NCBI GenBank assembly: GCA_016931875.1 | Contig: JAFGDX010000068.1 | Coordinates: 1 to 8,859 of the forward strand | Reading direction: 5' to 3' | From: Prolixibacteraceae bacterium | Lineage (GTDB): Bacteria; Bacteroidota; Bacteroidia; Bacteroidales; Prolixibacteraceae | Length of the DNA stretch: 8,859 nucleotides | In this document: one piece after another, positions 5,618 through 8,859 of the stretch | How positions within the stretch are numbered: position 1 is the first letter of the stretch | Layout: each line of letters starts with the position of its first letter | Made by a program: the position numbers and the translations under genes | Notes under the pieces: model-generated | What the model was told of the DNA's origin: nothing | The model's database searches: none | The model's input: only the letters and a program-made list of their open reading frames with translations

Positions 5618-7321
5618 TTATTTCCGGAACGTTGCATTGTAGGTGGTGGTATTCTGTTTGTAATCGGTTACCCTGAGCAGCAATTCATGGTTCTTTCCCA
5701 TTTCAAAACGTTCCGGATCAAAATAGTGAACTATCTGGTCAATTCGCGGGTCATATTCAAACAAGGCCCATTTCCCGTCGATATAACCTTCGTACTTTTC
5801 AATCCCCGCCAGTTGGTCCGAAATTTTAAAACGAATACGGTTGCCCTCAGTTAATGTATTATTGTTGGTAATGCTCAACGGAACTATTTCAGGAGAAACA
5901 GTATCGACAGCTACTGCATAGTTGCCAAAGTTGCGTATTTCGCCTGTCACCCAGCCATCTTCAAAATTACCGCCCGCAGCATAAATTTTCCCCGTTAGTG
6001 TATCCACATTTACCAGTAGTGCCTTTTGTTCAAGGTTTTTGGGAAGCCCGATGGGTTTTATTTGTATTCTGGTATTTTTATGAAGCGGGGTGGTATTTTT
6101 ATGAACGATATGCAAATTGGAAAAAAAATCAGGGTTTGCCGGAATGCTGTTGTATTCAAAATTTACAGAGGTATATAACGCACCTTCAGGAATAGCAATT
6201 CTGAAATTTTGAGCTCGCCATTCGTTTTTTTCACGGTAATCAAATCTTTCTGTGAAGGGTTTTTCATCTACAGTAATTTCTTTTAAACTGCTTTTTACAC
6301 TCCATTCCAAAACCGATGAATTTTCGTAGGTGTCTTTTAAAATCAATCGTATGGAGTGGGTGTCGTTGTCATCGAAAGTAAAAACACCCTGGTTTTTTTC
6401 ATAACTGTACACCGATAACCGGTTGCCCGGGTCTTTCCAGGTTTTCTGGTACCGGTTTCCTGACCGGATATATTCTTCATAATCAATAAAACTGTTGATG
6501 TACCTGGTTTCATCAAACGAAAATTTGTTGTGTTGCCATGCCAGCCACACTTCACCGTCAATTATCAATTCAAGTGAATAAATGCCACATTTGTTCCACG
6601 AATTGTCAAAGTAATCGTTGGCATGTACGGCAAATCCGATGTTTCCGTAAACCGGAATGGCCGGATTGCCTTTTAAATGGTACTTCCCGTCATAAAAAAC
6701 GACCGGGAATGTTTTTTTGCTGTTTTGAAAATCTGCGTGCGACAGTTCATCGACAGGGGCAACCATCAGCGAAAATATTTTAGGTGCCGTGTTGTCGGTT
6801 ACCGGGAAATTGTATTTCAAAGGGTTTAATGGTTCTTCGGTTTCCGTGTTTCGGATTTCAAAATGCAAATGTGGCCCGCCTGAACTTCCCGTGTTTCCGC
6901 TTTTGGCAATCTCGTCGCCCTGTTTTACCGGAAATCGGTTTTTTGCCACTGCAATGTCAACCCGATAGGAATGTTTTTCGTACTGAAAGTTTTTTATATA
7001 CTCCGAAATGTCTTTTCTGAAATTGTTTAAGTGACCGTAAACACTGGTTGTTCCGTTGGGGTGGTCAATATAAATAGCCTTCCCGTAACCCGAGGGCGAA
7101 ACCACTATTCTGGAAACATAACCATCGGCTACTGAAAACACCGGCAGGCCTGTAACTCCCTGGGTTTTTATGTCAATTCCCGAATGAAAATGATTACTGC
7201 GCAGTTCAGCAAAACTCCCGCTCAGCAACAACGGAATTTTTAAAGGTGGGGTGTAATCCGGGGTTTGTCCTTTCAAAATAGTGGAAAACAGAATGATTGC
7301 AACCAGAAAAAAGAGCTTCAT
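5618..7321 (-). CDS. Exported M23-family metallopeptidase
   Basis: The product has 567 residues. An N-terminal signal peptide (MKLFFLVAIILFSTILKGQT, cleavage near residue 18-20) directs it across the inner membrane. A LytM/M23 zinc peptidase domain lies early, at about 35-170, with all key motifs intact: H46-SGI-D50 (first zinc ligands), YGHL (95-98), and GNTGSSGGPHLHFEIR (142-157) with the H151-x-H153 pair. Such domains cut peptide bridges in peptidoglycan. The remaining about 390 residues are rich in aromatic and beta-type sequence with no domain I recognise; this early-catalytic-domain layout with a long C-terminal region is common in Bacteroidota homologues. The ATG at 7321 starts exactly at the signal peptide. 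It is divergent from the zapA cluster, so a role in envelope growth or division is plausible but only inferred. No terminator is evident after it. Confidence 0.93.
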   Translation of the reverse strand: MKLFFLVAIILFSTILKGQTPDYTPPLKIPLLLSGSFAELRSNHFHSGIDIKTQGVTGLPVFSVADGYVSRIVVSPSGYGKAIYIDHPNGTTSVYGHLNNFRKDISEYIKNFQYEKHSYRVDIAVAKNRFPVKQGDEIAKSGNTGSSGGPHLHFEIRNTETEEPLNPLKYNFPVTDNTAPKIFSLMVAPVDELSHADFQNSKKTFPVVFYDGKYHLKGNPAIPVYGNIGFAVHANDYFDNSWNKCGIYSLELIIDGEVWLAWQHNKFSFDETRYINSFIDYEEYIRSGNRYQKTWKDPGNRLSVYSYEKNQGVFTFDDNDTHSIRLILKDTYENSSVLEWSVKSSLKEITVDEKPFTERFDYREKNEWRAQNFRIAIPEGALYTSVNFEYNSIPANPDFFSNLHIVHKNTTPLHKNTRIQIKPIGLPKNLEQKALLVNVDTLTGKIYAAGGNFEDGWVTGEIRNFGNYAVAVDTVSPEIVPLSITNNNTLTEGNRIRFKISDQLAGIEKYEGYIDGKWALFEYDPRIDQIVHYFDPERFEMGKNHELLLRVTDYKQNTTTYNATFRK

Positions 7322-7350
7322 GAATGAATTGTTTGAATTGTATCACCGTG

Positions 7351-7358
7351 CAAATTTA
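7351..7358 (-). promoter_or_regulatory. Candidate -7 promoter element of the M23 peptidase gene
   Basis: The minus strand reads TAAATTTG, an exact TAnnTTTG match, giving a predicted leader of about 23 nt before the ATG at 7321. No clear -33 TTTG is present at the usual distance. Confidence 0.45.
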
Positions 7359-7421
7359 GTGTTTTCCTGTTCATCCGTTCAGGATGGAAAGTATTATTTT
7401 GTTTCATTTATAATTATTCTC

Positions 7422-7451
7422 TTTTACAATAGGTGAAAAATATTAACTTTG
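7422..7451 (+). promoter_or_regulatory. Probable promoter of the coiled-coil gene / zapA / rny cluster
   Basis: TAACTTTG at 7444-7451 matches the -7 consensus exactly. TTTT at 7422-7425, 18 nt upstream, is a three-of-four match to the -33 TTTG. The transcript would start near 7457, about 14 nt before the ATG at 7471. Confidence 0.55.
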
Positions 7452-7470
7452 TCGCTGAAATGCAGCTAAA

Positions 7471-7764
7471 ATGACTGATGAAGATCGCTTGCTTCTGAAT
7501 GATTTAAAGGCAAATGTACAGCAGTTATTCAGTGAATATGAACGTTTAAGCACTGAAAAAAAACGGTTGGAAAATAAAGTGGAAACATTAAAAAATGAAA
7601 TAGAATTGTTGGAACAGGCGAAAACAGAGTTAGGCAAAAGCAATGAACAATTGGAAATAGCAAACCGGATTTTGTCGGGGAAAGATGAAAACAGGAATGC
7701 GAAACAAAAAATAAACAGGTTAATACGGGAAATTGATAAATGTATCGCATTACTCAATAAGTAA
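7471..7764 (+). CDS. Small coiled-coil protein upstream of zapA, function unknown
   Basis: This 97-residue, highly charged protein has no signal peptide or membrane segment. Residues from about 5 to 65 show heptad-like spacing of Leu/Ile/Val (LLLNDLKANVQQLFSEYERL, then EKKRLENKVETLKNEIELLEQ), predicting one long coiled coil. A separate C-terminal block, KINRLIREIDKCIALLN (80-96), looks helical and well structured. From memory, short proteins with this ending commonly precede zapA in Bacteroidota, but I know of no defined function. It ends 6 nt before the zapA start, so the two are almost certainly co-transcribed and probably translationally coupled. By analogy with ZapB, a short coiled coil that works with ZapA at the division ring, a ZapA partner is a fair hypothesis; sequence similarity to ZapB itself is not evident beyond the coiled coil. 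The ATG at 7471 is the only sensible start. Confidence 0.85.
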   Translation: MTDEDRLLLNDLKANVQQLFSEYERLSTEKKRLENKVETLKNEIELLEQAKTELGKSNEQLEIANRILSGKDENRNAKQKINRLIREIDKCIALLNK

Positions 7765-7770
7765 TGGCAG

Positions 7771-8079
7771 GTGGAGAAGAATAACTTTAGAATACATATT
7801 AAGATTGATACCCGGACATATCCACTGGATATCAGACGGGAAGATGAAGAGAAATACAGATTAGCTGCAAAGATGGTAAACGATACGGTGCGAAGATTCA
7901 GAGGACTGTTTTTGGATAATGATTCGCAGGATATTTTGGCCATGAGTGCATTTCAGATTGCGTTGAGTGCAGCCGAAACCAAAAAAAGTGAAGAAAAGGC
8001 TCTCTTCATCGGGGAACTTAAAAATTTGAATGATGATATTTCCGATTTTTTAAAAGAAAAAAGGAAGAAATCAGAATAA
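7771..8079 (+). CDS. zapA: Cell division protein ZapA (GTG start)
   Basis: ZapA binds FtsZ and cross-links or bundles its filaments at the division ring. The 102-residue product fits the family: an N-terminal beta strand segment FRIHIKIDTRTYPLDIRREDEE (6-27), an AAKMVNDTV helix (32-40), then DILAMSAFQIALSAAE (54-69) and a long C-terminal helix rich in Lys and Glu. It must start at GTG 7771, because the nearest upstream ATG (7764-7766, overlapping the previous stop as TAATG) is out of frame and closes after six codons. The next in-frame ATG (Met35) would remove the conserved strand region. It sits between the coiled-coil gene (6 nt upstream) and rny (91 nt downstream). Depending on coupling, the GTG may lower its expression relative to the neighbour. 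Confidence 0.9.
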   Translation: MEKNNFRIHIKIDTRTYPLDIRREDEEKYRLAAKMVNDTVRRFRGLFLDNDSQDILAMSAFQIALSAAETKKSEEKALFIGELKNLNDDISDFLKEKRKKSE

Positions 8080-8103
8080 AAAGTAAGCAAATATTTATCG
8101 AGG

Positions 8104-8152
8104 CCCGTATTGAATTACTCTGAAAGTTGGAGTGATTTTTTACGGGTTTTTT
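8104..8152 (+). terminator. Terminator-like hairpin between zapA and rny
   Basis: The outer stem CCCGTA (8104-8109) / TACGGG (8141-8146) and the inner stem ATTACTC (8114-8120) / GAGTGAT (8130-8136, one G-U) are separated by a 4x4 internal loop and capped by a 9-nt loop. Six T follow (8147-8152). It lies 25 nt after the zapA stop and only 18 nt before the rny ATG. An alternative pairing, AGTGATT (8131-8137) with AATCACT (8153-8159), would break the inner stem. It could be a plain partial terminator, an attenuator, or an RNA-processing site. Confidence 0.72.
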
Positions 8153-8170
8153 AATCACTAAAATTAAAGA

Positions 8171-8859
8171 ATGAACTGGATAGACATATTAATAGGCGCA
8201 GCTGCAGGGTTTGTTGGTGGAGGTGCGCTTGCCTATCTCATCTGGGATAAGGCCTTGAAAAAGAAAAAAGATGCAATTATTGCCGAAGCAAAATCGGAAG
8301 GTGAAGTAATCAAAAAAGACAAAATTCTTCAGGCAAAGGAAAAGTTCTTGCAACTTAAATCGGAACATGAAAAATATATTCATGAAAAAAATTCGCACAT
8401 TAACAACCTGGAGAATAAATTAAAACAAAGAGAAGCGGGGGTAAACCAGCGAAGGGAAGAGCTTAACCGTAAAACCAAAGAGTTTGAAACCAGCCGCAAA
8501 GAAGTTGAGGTTATTCGTGAAAACCTGAATGCTCAACTGCAACGTGTGGAGCACAAAAGCGAAGAACTGGATAAACTGTATCGTCAGCATGTGGAAAAAC
8601 TTGAGCAAATTTCAGGTCTATCTGCTGAGGAAGCAAAATCACAGTTGGTGGAATCGCTCCAGGAAGAGGCCAAATCAGAAGCCGTTTCCTACATTAACGA
8701 AATAATGGAAGAGGCCAAGCAAACGGCCAACAAAGAAGCGAAAAAGATTGTGGTGAAGTCGATTCAGCGGGTTGCTACAGAAACCGCCATTGAAAACGCA
8801 GTAACCATTTTCCACATTGAAAGCGACGAGATAAAAGGAAGGATTATTGGCAGGGAAGG
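8171..8859 (+). CDS. rny: Ribonuclease Y, N-terminal part (runs off right edge)
   Basis: RNase Y is a membrane-anchored endoribonuclease that starts mRNA decay in many bacteria. The first 229 codons are present; full proteins have about 510-520 residues. Residues 4-25 form the N-terminal membrane anchor ([22 protein letters not shown]). A long charged coiled coil follows (about 28-170), then the typical linker with [13 protein letters not shown] (156-168). [13 protein letters not shown] and the start of the KH RNA-binding domain follow, ending in [12 protein letters not shown] at the window edge. The HD catalytic domain lies outside. The ATG at 8171 gives the expected short periplasmic tip plus anchor. 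Only 18 nt separate it from the hairpin's T-run, too few for a promoter, so its transcription must come through that hairpin or from a promoter inside or before it. Confidence 0.95.
   Translation, partial: MNWIDILIGAAAGFVGGGALAYLIWDKALKKKKDAIIAEAKSEGEVIKKDKILQAKEKFLQLKSEHEKYIHEKNSHINNLENKLKQREAGVNQRREELNRKTKEFETSRKEVEVIRENLNAQLQRVEHKSEELDKLYRQHVEKLEQISGLSAEEAKSQLVESLQEEAKSEAVSYINEIMEEAKQTANKEAKKIVVKSIQRVATETAIENAVTIFHIESDEIKGRIIGRE

Noticed and set aside
7370..7388. Small inverted repeat (CATCC/GGATG, extendable to 7 bp) between the divergent M23 and coiled-coil genes
   Set aside because: It could be an operator, but it is short, single and not aligned with either promoter-like box; nothing beyond symmetry supports it.
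7460..7474. Four-codon frame (MQLK) overlapping the coiled-coil gene start as ATGA
   Set aside because: The predicted transcript starts near 7457, leaving almost no leader for this ATG, and so short a frame is expected by chance.
7443..7943. 166-codon minus-strand frame across the coiled-coil gene and zapA
   Set aside because: Its Phe/Ser-rich translation is what results from reading Lys/Glu-rich helix codons backwards; both real genes lie on the plus strand.
8080..8170. Possible 6S RNA or other small RNA gene next to zapA
   Set aside because: The gap is only 91 nt and lacks the long bubble-containing stem of 6S RNA; a terminator-like hairpin explains the visible structure better.

Overview
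The window looks like an ordinary chromosomal segment from a Bacteroidota bacterium. The most likely placement is a marine or anaerobic Bacteroidales/Marinilabiliales-type lineage (Prolixibacteraceae would fit), but this is inferred from style and not from a database match. The clues are: promoter-like TTTG-N18/19-TAnnTTTG elements, A/T-rich leaders without Shine-Dalgarno boxes, a tRNA gene without an encoded CCA, an AsnA-type asparagine synthetase, and a coiled-coil gene / zapA / rny cluster. Most genes are housekeeping or metabolic. I see no prophage, CRISPR array, toxin system or transposase.

Layout, left to right. (1) 1-218, minus: N-terminal part of an MFS-type transporter that runs off the left edge, divergent from asnA. 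(2) 390-1424, plus: asnA, aspartate-ammonia ligase. (3) 1560-1633, plus: tRNA-Arg(UCU), with its own strong promoter and an intrinsic terminator. (4) 1858-2205, minus: rplS (ribosomal protein L19), with a clear terminator and a promoter that overlaps the terminator of the next gene. (5) 2362-4050, minus: a secreted C69-family dipeptidase. (6) 4155-5342, minus: a PLP-dependent Cys/Met-metabolism (trans-sulfuration) enzyme. (7) 5425-5565: a non-coding element of nested inverted repeats, REP- or MITE-like. (8) 5618-7321, minus: an exported M23 metallopeptidase. (9) 7471 to the right edge, plus: a small coiled-coil protein, zapA and the start of rny (RNase Y), probably one transcription unit for cell division and RNA turnover, with a terminator-like hairpin just before rny.

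The least described items are the small coiled-coil protein 6 nt upstream of zapA, the hairpin with competing pairings directly upstream of rny, and the palindrome cluster at 5425-5565. A recurring annotation trap is also visible: two genes (asnA and the C69 peptidase) have a longer reading frame whose apparent TTG start is the last three bases of the TAnnTTTG promoter element. The downstream ATG is therefore preferred in both. None of these amounts to proof of a new system; the window is mostly ordinary.
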